From assembly GCA_023436925.1 (NCBI GenBank), contig JAEZHJ010000204.1:1-12581 (forward strand): a stretch of 12,581 nucleotides of DNA, in the 5' to 3' direction. Every line of letters begins with the position of its first letter. The first letter of the stretch is position 1. A program made the translations under genes and the position numbers. The notes below the pieces were generated by a model, which saw only the letters and a list, made by a program, of their open reading frames with translations, made no database searches and was not told the DNA's origin. Positions 1 to 6,848 of the stretch are shown here, piece after piece. This stretch comes from Actinomycetes bacterium (GTDB lineage Bacteria; Actinomycetota; Actinomycetes; Propionibacteriales; Propionibacteriaceae).

Positions 1-584
1 TGGAGAACGTGAACCCCGACGGCACGGTCGGCGACGTCTACGGCCGCCAGGTCGAGGTGACCGGTGAGTACCTGCCCGGGCAGGAGGTGCTGATCACCGC
101 GCCGGACGGCTCCGCGCGGGTGCTCACCGCCCTGCAGGTGCCGGACGGACGGGTGCTGCCGGTGGTGCGCGGGCTTGCCCCGACGGGCGACCAACCGCCG
201 GCTCCGCCGTCCTCCGCCGCGCTCGTGACCGGGGTCTTCCTGCCCTCCGAGCCGGGCACCCAGACCCCACTGGGTTCGGTCCGGCTGCCGGCCCTGGCCC
301 AGCAGTGGCCGCAGCACCTGCTGCCGGGCTTCGTCACCCTCACCGCGGACGCCGCCCGCGACCAGGGTCTCGAGCCCGCCGCCGTCACGCTGCCCACCGG
401 CGAGGGCTCTTGGCAGAACTACGGCTACGCGCTGCAGTGGTGGGTGTTCGCCGCGTTCGCCCTGTTCATGACCGGCCGCTTCGTCCGGGCGATCGGACGG
501 CACGGTACCTTGGGGGACATCGAGGATCCGGTTGACCCGGCCCCGGTCGCCCTTCCAGACGTCCGCAAGCAGGAGCCGATGTGA
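1..584 (+). CDS. SURF1 family protein, 3' part (5' end outside window)
   Basis: C-terminal part of a SURF1-family membrane protein, a family linked to assembly of haem-copper cytochrome c oxidase. The frame is open from base 3 to the TGA at 582-584 (about 193 codons). No stop or convincing start is seen, so the gene begins upstream; the GTG at 9 has no Shine-Dalgarno and is probably internal. The family hallmark is near the end: NYGYALQWWVFAAFALFM forms the second transmembrane helix, about 50 residues before the C terminus. The preceding stretch looks like the periplasmic loop (EVTGEYLPGQEVLI, then VPVVRG-like strands). A short charged tail follows the helix. The stop overlaps the start of the next gene by 4 nt, so the two are probably co-translated. 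The family call is firm; a role in oxidase assembly is inferred from the family, since no oxidase gene is in view. Confidence 0.88.
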   Translation, partial: ENVNPDGTVGDVYGRQVEVTGEYLPGQEVLITAPDGSARVLTALQVPDGRVLPVVRGLAPTGDQPPAPPSSAALVTGVFLPSEPGTQTPLGSVRLPALAQQWPQHLLPGFVTLTADAARDQGLEPAAVTLPTGEGSWQNYGYALQWWVFAAFALFMTGRFVRAIGRHGTLGDIEDPVDPAPVALPDVRKQEPM

Positions 585-967
585 CCCAGCAGACCCTTCC
601 GCAGGTACCGCCGATCCCGGCCGACCAGGTGCCCGCGATCCGCTCCGCGCTGCTGCGCTACCGGGTGATGGCCTATGTCGTCGGGGTGCTGCTGGTGGTG
701 CTCGTGCTGGTGGGCATGCCGCTGAAGTACTTCGCCGACAACGGCACCGTGGTGACCTGGACGGGGGTGCCGCACGGCTACCTCTACATGGTGCTGATCA
801 TCGCCGCCTATGACCTGGGACGCCGGGTGCACTGGCCCTGGGGACGCCTGCTGCTGATCGCACTGGCGGGCACGATCCCGTTCTTGTCGTTCGTCGCCGA
901 GTACAACGCCCGCAAGGACGTCCAGGCGCGGCTGGCGGCCGCGGAGCAGGACGCCGTCACGCAGTGA
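581..967 (+). CDS. DUF3817 domain integral membrane protein
   Basis: A 128-residue membrane protein of the DUF3817 family, whose function is unknown. Three hydrophobic segments are visible at about residues 29-48 (MAYVVGVLLVVLVLVGMPLK), 65-79 (HGYLYMVLIIAAYDL) and 88-106 (GRLLLIALAGTIPFLSFVA). The HGYLYM motif before helix 2 and the FLSFVAEY end of helix 3 are typical of the family. The N terminus is Pro/Gln-rich and the C terminus is charged and probably cytosolic. The GTG start at 581 lies inside the stop of the SURF1 gene (GTGA overlap) with AGGAG at 571-575, 5 nt upstream, which fixes the start and indicates translational coupling. No catalytic motif is visible. Confidence 0.85.
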   Translation: MTQQTLPQVPPIPADQVPAIRSALLRYRVMAYVVGVLLVVLVLVGMPLKYFADNGTVVTWTGVPHGYLYMVLIIAAYDLGRRVHWPWGRLLLIALAGTIPFLSFVAEYNARKDVQARLAAAEQDAVTQ

Positions 968-982
968 TTTCCCTCGTCAGGG

Positions 983-1001
983 CCTCAACCGCGGCTTGAG
1001 G
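983..1001. terminator. Possible hairpin terminator after DUF3817 gene
   Basis: CCTCAA (983-988) and TTGAGG (996-1001) form a perfect 6-bp inverted repeat with a 7-nt loop, 15 nt after the DUF3817 stop. No T-tract follows, which is common for proposed terminators in high-GC genomes but makes the call weak. Confidence 0.35.
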
Positions 1002-1053
1002 AACGCGCCTTCCGGAGTGGTTCGACGGCCATCACGCAGTTAGCGTGAGGGCC

Positions 1054-2352
1054 ATGCAGCTTCGACGTCGACTGACCGGGGCGCTGCTCGCCCTCGGCCT
1101 GCTGGGTGGCTCCTTCACCCCCACCGCCCACGCCGTGCCGCTCGCCCCGGCACCCGCCCACGCGGTCGCGCCGCTGGTCCTGCCGGCCGCCTCCGGCGTC
1201 GACTCATCGCGGGTGGCGTCCCGGCTCGCCGGGGTGTCGAAGAAGACGCTCGACTCCACCGCCTGGGCCGTCTACACCACCGGCGGGAAGAAGGTGGTCG
1301 CCAAGGACACGGCGATGATCCCCGCCTCGACCACGAAGATCCTTACCGCGATGGCTGCCCTCGACATCCTGGGTGCGGACCGGACCTTCACCACCAAGGT
1401 GGTCAGTGCGAAGAAGGGGCGACTGACGCTGGTCGGTGGCGGGGACCCCTACCTGGTCAGCGCCAAGTCCTCGGTGCCCGCCAAGAAGGCGAACCTGAAC
1501 GCACTGGTCAGCGCGACGGCGAAGGCGCTCGCCAAGGACAAGGTGAAGAGCGTCCGACTCACCTACTCTGCGCCGCTGTTCAGCGGCACGAGTTACTCCG
1601 CGGCCTGGAAGCAGTCCTGGGCGTCCTACACCCCACGGATCATGTCGCTCACGGTCAACGGCGGGATGGCCGGCTCCTCCGCGTACAGCAACCCGGCACG
1701 CTCCACAGCGACGATGTTCGCCTCGAAGCTGCGGGCCAAGGGCTTCAAGGTCACCTTCGACGGTGCCGCCTCCTCGCCCAAGGGCGCCAAGACAGTCGCC
1801 AAGGTCGTTTCCGCCCCACTCGGCGTGCAGGTTCGCCGGATGCTGCGCTACAGCGACAACGTGGCGGCCGAGAACTACGCCCGGCTGATCGCCCGGGCCA
1901 CCGGACACTCCCCCAGCTTCGCCGGCGGATCGGCTGCCATCACCGCCTGGCTGAAGCAGAAGAAGCTGTGGGAGAGCGGGATGCGGATCGACGGCGGTTC
2001 CGGGCTCTCGTCCAACTCGAAGGTCCGGCCTTCGGTGCTGGCCCGCGCCGTCGCCCTGGCGTTGAAGGACGCGACCTATCGTGATGTGAAGGTCGGCCTG
2101 CCGGTCGCGGGCGTGAACGGCACGCTGAAGCACCGGTTCAACGACCCCTCCGAGAAGGCCGGACGCGAGGTCGTCCACGCCAAGACGGGGTCCCTGAAGA
2201 AGTTGAACGCGCTGGCGGGCTACCTGACGACAGCGGACGGCACGGTACTCACCTTCGCCTTCGGCGCCACCCACGACGGCAAGCGCTCCACGGCTGCGGG
2301 CAACTGGCTCGACCGCTCGGCGACCAGCCTGGTCACCTGCGCCTGCGGCTGA
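1054..2352 (+). CDS. dacB: D-alanyl-D-alanine carboxypeptidase/endopeptidase, PBP4 type (peptidase S13)
   Basis: A secreted class C penicillin-binding protein expected to trim or cleave peptidoglycan stem peptides outside the membrane. From the ATG at 1054 it is 432 residues. The N terminus MQLRRR-LTGALLALGLLGG ending in THA is a signal peptide. The three penicilloyl-serine transferase motifs are present: SxxK as S92-TTK95 (nucleophile S92), SxN as S267-D-N269, and KTG as K377-T-G. The S13-type DGGSGLSSNS segment and an active-site-proximal NVAAEN stretch are also seen. Lysine is unusually frequent for a GC-rich host, mostly in the N-terminal half. A GTG at 1045 would add three residues (MRA), but GAGG at 1047-1050 suits the ATG. 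A TAGCGT hexamer 7 nt before the ATG would also allow a leaderless transcript. The gene is convergent with parB. The family is secure; the choice between carboxypeptidase and endopeptidase is not. Confidence 0.93.
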   Translation: MQLRRRLTGALLALGLLGGSFTPTAHAVPLAPAPAHAVAPLVLPAASGVDSSRVASRLAGVSKKTLDSTAWAVYTTGGKKVVAKDTAMIPASTTKILTAMAALDILGADRTFTTKVVSAKKGRLTLVGGGDPYLVSAKSSVPAKKANLNALVSATAKALAKDKVKSVRLTYSAPLFSGTSYSAAWKQSWASYTPRIMSLTVNGGMAGSSAYSNPARSTATMFASKLRAKGFKVTFDGAASSPKGAKTVAKVVSAPLGVQVRRMLRYSDNVAAENYARLIARATGHSPSFAGGSAAITAWLKQKKLWESGMRIDGGSGLSSNSKVRPSVLARAVALALKDATYRDVKVGLPVAGVNGTLKHRFNDPSEKAGREVVHAKTGSLKKLNALAGYLTTADGTVLTFAFGATHDGKRSTAAGNWLDRSATSLVTCACG

Positions 2353-2401
2353 GCCCGGGCCGCTCCAGCCCTGGCTCCGGTCGGGTCTGCCCGCCCAGAG
2401 C

Positions 2402-2423
2402 GCCCTGCGCCCGCAAACAGGGC
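2402..2423. terminator. Possible terminator hairpin between dacB and parB
   Basis: GCCCTG (2402-2407) pairs with CAGGGC (2418-2423) around a 10-nt loop in the gap between two convergent genes. It has no T-tract. Its position suits termination of either transcript. Confidence 0.35.
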
Positions 2424-2435
2424 AGCAATCAGTAG

Positions 2436-2457
2436 CTTTGTCGCCGTGTCGACAAAG
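2436..2457. terminator. Probable bidirectional terminator hairpin at parB 3' end
   Basis: CTTTGTCG (2436-2443) and CGACAAAG (2450-2457) form a perfect 8-bp stem with a 6-nt loop. It starts 4 nt past the parB stop and lies 84 nt past the dacB stop. The convergent location supports a shared terminator, but a protein-binding palindrome cannot be excluded. Confidence 0.5.
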
Positions 2458-2461
2458 TGGC

Positions 2462-3358
2462 TTAGCGGTTTATCAGTAGATCCTTGAGGCGGTCCAGGTC
2501 GGCCAGGTCGGCGAACTCGATGACGATCCGGCCGCGCTTCCCGCTCGTGGCGACCGTGACCCGGGTGTCCAGGACGTCGGTGAGAGCCTCCTGCACCTCG
2601 CGGGCGGCCGGCGGCAGTGCTCGCGGCGCCGCAGAGCGCGCAGCCCGCCGCGTGCCGGAGTCCCCCACCGCCACGATCTCCTCCACCGCCCGAACCGACA
2701 GGTTCTCCGAGACGATCCGGTTCGCCAGTTGCTCCATGGCCTCGGGGCTGGACAGCATCAACAGTGCCCGGGCGTGCCCGGCGCTGATCACGCCGGCCGC
2801 CACCCGGCGCTGGACCGAGGTCGGCAGCTGGAGCAGCCGGATGGTGTTGGAGATCTGGGGACGCGACCGCTTGATCCTGGCGGCCAGCTCCTCCTGGGTG
2901 CAGCCGAAGTCGTCCAGCAGCTGCTGATAGGCTGCCGCCTCTTCCAGCGGGTTGAGCTGGGCACGGTGCAGGTTTTCCAGGAGGGCGTCCCGGAGCAGGT
3001 CGTGATCCTCGGTGCGGCGGATGATCGCCGGAATTGTCGACAAACCCGCTTGTTGACTCGCCCGCCAGCGGCGCTCGCCCATGACGAGCTCGAAGGCACC
3101 GTCCGGCAACGGGCGAACCACGATCGGCTGCAGCAGCCCCACCTCGGCGATGGAAGCCGTCAGTTCGGCGAGTGCCTCCTCGTCGAAGACCGTGCGCGGC
3201 TGGCGCGGGTTGGGGCGAACGGACTCCAGCGGGATCTCCTCGAACCGGGAGCCCTCGGGCACGACGGCGGCGCCGCGTGGAGCCAGCTCGGGATCGGTCC
3301 GCTGCAGCAGGTCGCCGAGCCCCCTGCCGAGTCCGGTCCGTGCCTTGGGTGCTGTCAC
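2462..3358 (-). CDS. parB: Chromosome partitioning protein ParB
   Basis: CTP-dependent DNA clamp that loads at parS and spreads, forming the origin segregation complex. It has 298 residues, close to the family norm. The N-terminal LGRGLGDLL (9-17) is the ParA-contacting motif. The ParB/Srx nucleotide-binding domain spans about 38-135, with the GERRWRA box at 94-100 and ENLHRAQLNPLEEA from 128. The helix-turn-helix lies at about 154-176 (TQEELAARIKRSRPQISNTI) and reads parS. A C-terminal dimerisation domain occupies about the last 50 residues after an Ala/Arg-rich linker. The GTG start overlaps the parA stop by 4 nt (GTGA), showing operon coupling. The last codons (CTA CTG ATA AAC) are AT-richer than the rest. 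Two parS sites lie just upstream, in and before parA. Confidence 0.97.
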   Translation of the reverse strand: MTAPKARTGLGRGLGDLLQRTDPELAPRGAAVVPEGSRFEEIPLESVRPNPRQPRTVFDEEALAELTASIAEVGLLQPIVVRPLPDGAFELVMGERRWRASQQAGLSTIPAIIRRTEDHDLLRDALLENLHRAQLNPLEEAAAYQQLLDDFGCTQEELAARIKRSRPQISNTIRLLQLPTSVQRRVAAGVISAGHARALLMLSSPEAMEQLANRIVSENLSVRAVEEIVAVGDSGTRRAARSAAPRALPPAAREVQEALTDVLDTRVTVATSGKRGRIVIEFADLADLDRLKDLLINR

Positions 3359-4290
3359 GAGAGCTCTCCCTTCAGAACCTCCGCGGCCCGGTTGGCGATC
3401 TCCTCCGCCGCGGACAGGTAGGCCTGGGCGCCAGCCGAGGCCGCGTGATACGTGATGACTGACTGACCGTAGCTGGGAGCCTCGGAGACCCGGACCGAAC
3501 GCGGGATGACCGTCTCCAGCGTCTCAACCGGGAAGTACTCCCTCACCTGGTCGGCGACCTGGGCGGAGAGCCGTGTACGAGCGTCGAACATCGTCAGCAC
3601 AACGGTGGTCAGGCGCAGGTGGTCGTTCATGGCCCCCTTCACCAGGTTGATAGTGCGCAGCAGCTGGGTGACCCCCTCCAGCGCGTAGTACTCGCACTGG
3701 ATCGGGATGAGGATCTCGTCGGCGGCCACCAGAGCGTTCAGGGTGAGCAGCCCGAGGGACGGCGGGCAGTCGATGAAGACGTAGTCGAAGCTGTGCCGCG
3801 AGCTGAAGTCACGCAGCACGTTCAGCAGGCGGCTCTCGCGCGCCATCATCGGGGCGAGGTTGATCTCGGCGCCGGCGAGGTCGATGGTGGCCGGCAGCAC
3901 CCAGAGGCCCTTGGCTTCCGGCGAGGGCTGCACGAGCTGAGCGATCGGCCTGCCCTCAGTGAGCGCTTCGTAGGTTCCGGGAACACCTTCGTGGTGGTCG
4001 ATCCCCAGCGCGGTGGAGGCGTTGCCCTGTGGGTCGATATCGACGACCAGGACACGGAGCCCGCCGAGCGCGAGGGCGGTCGCGAGGTTCACCGTCGTCG
4101 TGGTCTTGCCGACACCACCCTTCTGGTTGGCGACCACAAAGGTCCGGGTGCGCGCGGGTCGCGGCAGAGCGGACGGTGTTTCACGTGAAACATCGGCATC
4201 GAGGTCGTCCGGCTCCAGCGCCTCAGCCGGTGCGAACTCAGGGGTGTCGAACGCCGCCCGGCGTGGGCCGGTCGGGGCAGTCACAGACAC
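3355..4290 (-). CDS. parA: Chromosome partitioning ATPase ParA (Soj)
   Basis: Deviant Walker A ATPase that binds the nucleoid non-specifically as an ATP dimer and moves ParB-parS complexes. It has 311 residues. After a Pro/Asp-rich N-terminal extension of about 48 residues come KGGVGKTT at 57-64 (deviant Walker A with signature lysine), the DIDPQGN box at 84-90, and Walker B as DYVFID (169-174). The SEAPSYGQSV segment near the C terminus is typical of Soj proteins. The GTG at 4290 is preferred because AAGGAG lies 6 nt upstream; a second in-frame GTG at 4284 is a weaker alternative. The N-terminal codons for D33-T38 form a perfect parS site, so the extension seems to double as a centromere. 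It is coupled to parB by a 4-nt overlap. A second parS lies in the leader, which suggests autoregulation. Confidence 0.97.
   Translation of the reverse strand: MSVTAPTGPRRAAFDTPEFAPAEALEPDDLDADVSRETPSALPRPARTRTFVVANQKGGVGKTTTTVNLATALALGGLRVLVVDIDPQGNASTALGIDHHEGVPGTYEALTEGRPIAQLVQPSPEAKGLWVLPATIDLAGAEINLAPMMARESRLLNVLRDFSSRHSFDYVFIDCPPSLGLLTLNALVAADEILIPIQCEYYALEGVTQLLRTINLVKGAMNDHLRLTTVVLTMFDARTRLSAQVADQVREYFPVETLETVIPRSVRVSEAPSYGQSVITYHAASAGAQAYLSAAEEIANRAAEVLKGELS
4177..4192. promoter_or_regulatory. parS: parS centromere site 1 (inside parA)
   Basis: TGTTTCACGTGAAACA, a 16/16 match to the widely conserved bacterial parS palindrome recognised by ParB. It lies in the 5' coding part of parA and encodes V-S-R-E-T in the minus-strand reading. 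Confidence 0.97.
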
Positions 4291-4308
4291 GCGGTACTCC
4301 TTGGGTTT

Positions 4309-4324
4309 AGTTTCACGTGAAACA
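4309..4324. promoter_or_regulatory. parS: parS centromere site 2 (parA leader)
   Basis: AGTTTCACGTGAAACA, a 15/16 match to the parS consensus (first base differs), 18 nt upstream of the parA start. A possible minus-strand -10 hexamer, TATTCT (4332-4327), would place the transcription start within this site, so ParB binding here could also repress parAB. That regulatory role is inference. Confidence 0.93.
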
Positions 4325-4464
4325 TGAGAATAACGCCCCTGGCTGACAGGACGCGCCGTCCCCGCCGACGGGCGGCAGACTCCATCATGAATGGCGTAAT
4401 GCTGTGTCCGGCGGAGGCCAGGGGGTCAGCGCAGACAGGTGGTTGGCGTGTGGAGTGGGCCGGC

Positions 4465-5073
4465 TTAGCGGGACGACGCTACGACTGCCCATGTGGTGTC
4501 CGCGCCGCCGGGGACCGGGAGTTGCTCCAGCCGGGCGTGGAGCCGGAACCGCGCGAGCTCCCGGCCGGCCGCATCGATCTCCTCGGCCGCCGAGCTGCCC
4601 TTGAGCGCGACCAGGCGTCCGCCCGGACCGATCAGCGGGGCACACCACGTCAGCAGGCGGGGGAGTGGCGCCACCGCACGGCAGGTCACGACGTCGTAGC
4701 GATGACCATGGTCCTCGGCGCGTCCGCGCACCACCGTCACCCGGTCATCAAGGTCGAGCTCAGCCACGGCCAGGGTCAGGAAGTTGTAGCGGCGCTGCAG
4801 CGGCTCGAGCAGGGTCACCCCCAGGTCTGGTCGAAGGATCGCCAGCGGGATGCCCGGTAGCCCGGCACCGCTGCCGACGTCGACCACCGAGGCCCCGGAC
4901 GGGACCAGGGGAGCGACGGCCACCGAGTTCAGCACATGACGGTCCCAGACCCGGTCCACCTCGCGCGGGCCGAGCAGACCCCACTCAATACCCCGCGTTG
5001 TCAATATATCTACATATTGACTGGCGGTCCCGAAGGAGTCGCCGAAGACAGAACGAGGCGCTGCCCCGTCCAC
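4465..5073 (-). CDS. rsmG: 16S rRNA (guanine-N7)-methyltransferase RsmG (GidB)
   Basis: S-adenosylmethionine-dependent enzyme that methylates N7 of G527 (E. coli numbering) in 16S rRNA; loss in several bacteria gives low-level streptomycin resistance. It has 202 residues, normal for the family. The Rossmann motif I is clear as VVDVGSGAGLPG (63-74), preceded by the family segment GLLGPREVDRVWDRHVLNS (32-50). An acidic ribose-binding residue (LLEP, E90), the motif around CRAVAPLP and LKGSS complete the fold. The GTG at 5073 is 2 nt after the jag stop, with GAGG 7 nt upstream inside jag. Codons 19-25 (CAA TAT GTA GAT ATA TTG ACA) are strikingly AT-rich for this genome and carry a perfect inverted repeat, listed separately. 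Confidence 0.95.
   Translation of the reverse strand: MDGAAPRSVFGDSFGTASQYVDILTTRGIEWGLLGPREVDRVWDRHVLNSVAVAPLVPSGASVVDVGSGAGLPGIPLAILRPDLGVTLLEPLQRRYNFLTLAVAELDLDDRVTVVRGRAEDHGHRYDVVTCRAVAPLPRLLTWCAPLIGPGGRLVALKGSSAAEEIDAAGRELARFRLHARLEQLPVPGGADTTWAVVASSR
5000..5021. repeat. AT-rich perfect inverted repeat inside rsmG
   Basis: GTCAATAT (5000-5007) and ATATTGAC (5014-5021) are perfect 8-bp inverted repeats separated by ATCTAC. The site covers codons 18-25 of rsmG. It is the most AT-rich stretch I see within a coding region here. It looks like a dyad for a DNA-binding protein or an RNA hairpin. No known consensus was recognised. Confidence 0.7.
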
Positions 5074-5075
5074 CC

Positions 5076-5681
5076 TCAGGCCTCGGGCAGGACTACGACG
5101 CGGCGCCGGGGCTCCTCACCCTCGGACTCGCTCACCAGACCGGCAGCCGCGACCGCGTCGTGCACGATCTTGCGCTCGAACGGGTTCATCGGGGCCATCC
5201 GGACCGGCTCACCGGTCTCCTTGACCTCGGCGATCGCCGCGGCGGCCAGTTCCTGAAGCACAACGCGCCGCTTGTCCCGGTGCCCGGCTATGTCGAGCAT
5301 CAGGCGGCTGCGGTGGCCGGTCTCGGTCATCACCGCCAGGCGGGCGAGCTCCTGGAGCGCCTCCAGCACCTCACCGTCCTTGCCGACCAGCAGGTTCGTG
5401 TCGGTGATCACCGAGACATGCGCCCGACCACCCTCGGTGTAGGTGTCGATGTCGCCGTCCAGGTCGGCGATGTCGAGCAGTTCCTCAAGGTAGTCGGCGG
5501 CGATCTCGCCCTCGTTGTCGAGGGCGGTCTCCCGCTTCGAGCGCTCCGGGGTGGCACCCTCGGCGATGGCCTCGCTGCCCTCGGCGGCGATCTCGGTGGC
5601 CTCGGCGTCAGCGGCCTGCTCCACCTCGACCTCCACGGCGTCCTGGGCAGGCTGGACGATGGTCTCGTCAGTCAACTTCAC
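5076..5681 (-). CDS. jag: KH/R3H RNA-binding protein Jag (KhpB/EloR family)
   Basis: Cytosolic single-stranded nucleic-acid-binding protein; family members (KhpB, EloR, Jag) influence cell elongation and division in Gram-positives. It has 201 residues. Residues 1-55 are an acidic, Ala/Glu-rich, probably disordered segment that replaces the Jag-N domain of Firmicutes proteins. A KH-like domain follows at about 62-135 with a GKDG loop (100-103, GxxG type). The R3H domain spans about 138-201 with the defining R170-x3-H174 in MNPFERKIVHDAV. The GTG start has AAGGAG only 3 nt upstream. It sits 39 nt after yidC and 2 nt before rsmG in the conserved actinobacterial order. The assignment is firm; the cellular role in this organism is inferred. 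Confidence 0.93.
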   Translation of the reverse strand: MKLTDETIVQPAQDAVEVEVEQAADAEATEIAAEGSEAIAEGATPERSKRETALDNEGEIAADYLEELLDIADLDGDIDTYTEGGRAHVSVITDTNLLVGKDGEVLEALQELARLAVMTETGHRSRLMLDIAGHRDKRRVVLQELAAAAIAEVKETGEPVRMAPMNPFERKIVHDAVAAAGLVSESEGEEPRRRVVVLPEA

Positions 5682-5720
5682 TCACTCCTTGCCGGCCACA
5701 CGGGCCGAGGTATCGCAGGG

Positions 5721-6848
5721 TCAGGACTTGCGCTTCGCGCGGGTGTTGCGGCGTGGCTGCTGGCGCTGCACCACGACGCGCTGGCCGGAGCCGTCGGCAT
5801 CCACGCCGGCGGGGACGGCCGGACGAGCAGCCGAGCCATTCGTTGCGCTCTTGGCACCGGCCTTCGCCGCCGGACGGGTCGACGACTGCCGGGCGACCTT
5901 GGTCGGGTCGTAGTCGGCGGTGGCGGCGGGGCGCTTGCGAGCACCGCGACGCTTCGCGGCGATCTCGTCCGGGTCCTTGCCCTTGGCGCGCATCCGCTCC
6001 TCCCAGTCGATGTAGGCCGGGGTGTTCGGGGCCGGGTTGTTGTGGATGAGGATGTACTGCTGGCCCATTGTCCAGATGTTCGTCGTCAACCAGTAGATGA
6101 GCACGCCGATCGGGATGTTGACGCCCATGAACAGGTACATCGCCGGGAACAGGTACAGCATCATCTTCTGCTGCTGGGCCATCGGGCCGGTCAGCGCCTC
6201 CGGCGGCATGTTCTTGCGCATCAGCTGCAGCTGGGTGATGAACAGCACGACGCTCATCAGGACGACCAGGATGGCGGCAAGGGTCTGGGTGCCGCCCCAG
6301 CCGTCCTGCATCGGCCAGAACGTCCCGGAGACCCGCGCGCCGAACAGCTCCGCGTTCTGCAGCTGCGCCATCAGGTCCGGACGGTCGATGAAGATGCCCA
6401 TCGCCTGCCCGTGCGAGGCGTTGTTGAGGACCCAGAACAGCGACAGGAAGATCGGCATCTGCAGCAGGAGCGGCAGGCAGGACGCCATTGGATTGACGCC
6501 CTCTTCCTTGTAGAGCTTCATGGTCTCCTGACCGAGGCGCTCCCGGTCATGACCGTACTTGTCCTGCAGCGCCTTGACCTTCGGGCCGATCAGCTGCATG
6601 TTGCGCGCAGAGTTGATCTGCTTCACGAACAGGGGGATCAGGGCCGTCCGCACCACCACGGTCAGCAGCACGATCGACAGCGCCCAGGCCGCCCCGGACG
6701 CCGGATCGAGGAAGAGGCTGAACAGCGAGTGGAAGGTCGTCAACACCCAGGAGACCGCGTAGTACAGCGGCTGCATGATCGTGTTGAAGAAGTTGCCGAT
6801 GTCGGACCAGATATCCATCGGCACCAGCAGCGGATTCACCAGATTCAC
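5721..6848 (-). CDS. yidC: Membrane protein insertase YidC/Oxa1
   Basis: Polytopic insertase that places membrane proteins in the cytoplasmic membrane, alone or with SecYEG. It has 375 residues. Hydrophobic segments lie at about 25-47, 55-75 (with conserved R67 in VVVRTALIP, the hydrophilic-groove arginine), 118-141 (MASCLPLLLQMPIFLSLFW), 187-207 and 229-255. The cytosolic helical hairpin (LIGPKVKALQDKYGHDRERL) lies between the second and third. As in Gram-positive YidC there is no large periplasmic domain. The long C-terminal tail (about 285-375) is strongly basic (ending TRAKRKS) and could contact ribosomes. The GTG at 6848 overlaps the yidD stop by 4 nt; an ATG at 6818 (MDIWSDIG) is a possible alternative start, and neither has a strong Shine-Dalgarno. 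Confidence 0.95.
   Translation of the reverse strand: MNLVNPLLVPMDIWSDIGNFFNTIMQPLYYAVSWVLTTFHSLFSLFLDPASGAAWALSIVLLTVVVRTALIPLFVKQINSARNMQLIGPKVKALQDKYGHDRERLGQETMKLYKEEGVNPMASCLPLLLQMPIFLSLFWVLNNASHGQAMGIFIDRPDLMAQLQNAELFGARVSGTFWPMQDGWGGTQTLAAILVVLMSVVLFITQLQLMRKNMPPEALTGPMAQQQKMMLYLFPAMYLFMGVNIPIGVLIYWLTTNIWTMGQQYILIHNNPAPNTPAYIDWEERMRAKGKDPDEIAAKRRGARKRPAATADYDPTKVARQSSTRPAAKAGAKSATNGSAARPAVPAGVDADGSGQRVVVQRQQPRRNTRAKRKS

Noticed and set aside
1204..2274. 356-codon minus-strand frame opposite dacB
   Set aside because: dacB has all three PBP motifs in the plus frame; the antisense product is Gly/Arg-rich and featureless.
3044..3054. GTCGACAAAC inside parB resembling the arm of the 2436-2457 hairpin
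   Set aside because: The similarity is short and there is no inverted partner at this site, so a shared function is not supported.
4355..4376. GC-rich hairpin GCCGTCC/GGGCGGC downstream of rsmG as a terminator
   Set aside because: It needs a G-U pair, lacks a T-tract, and such GC dyads arise easily by chance here.
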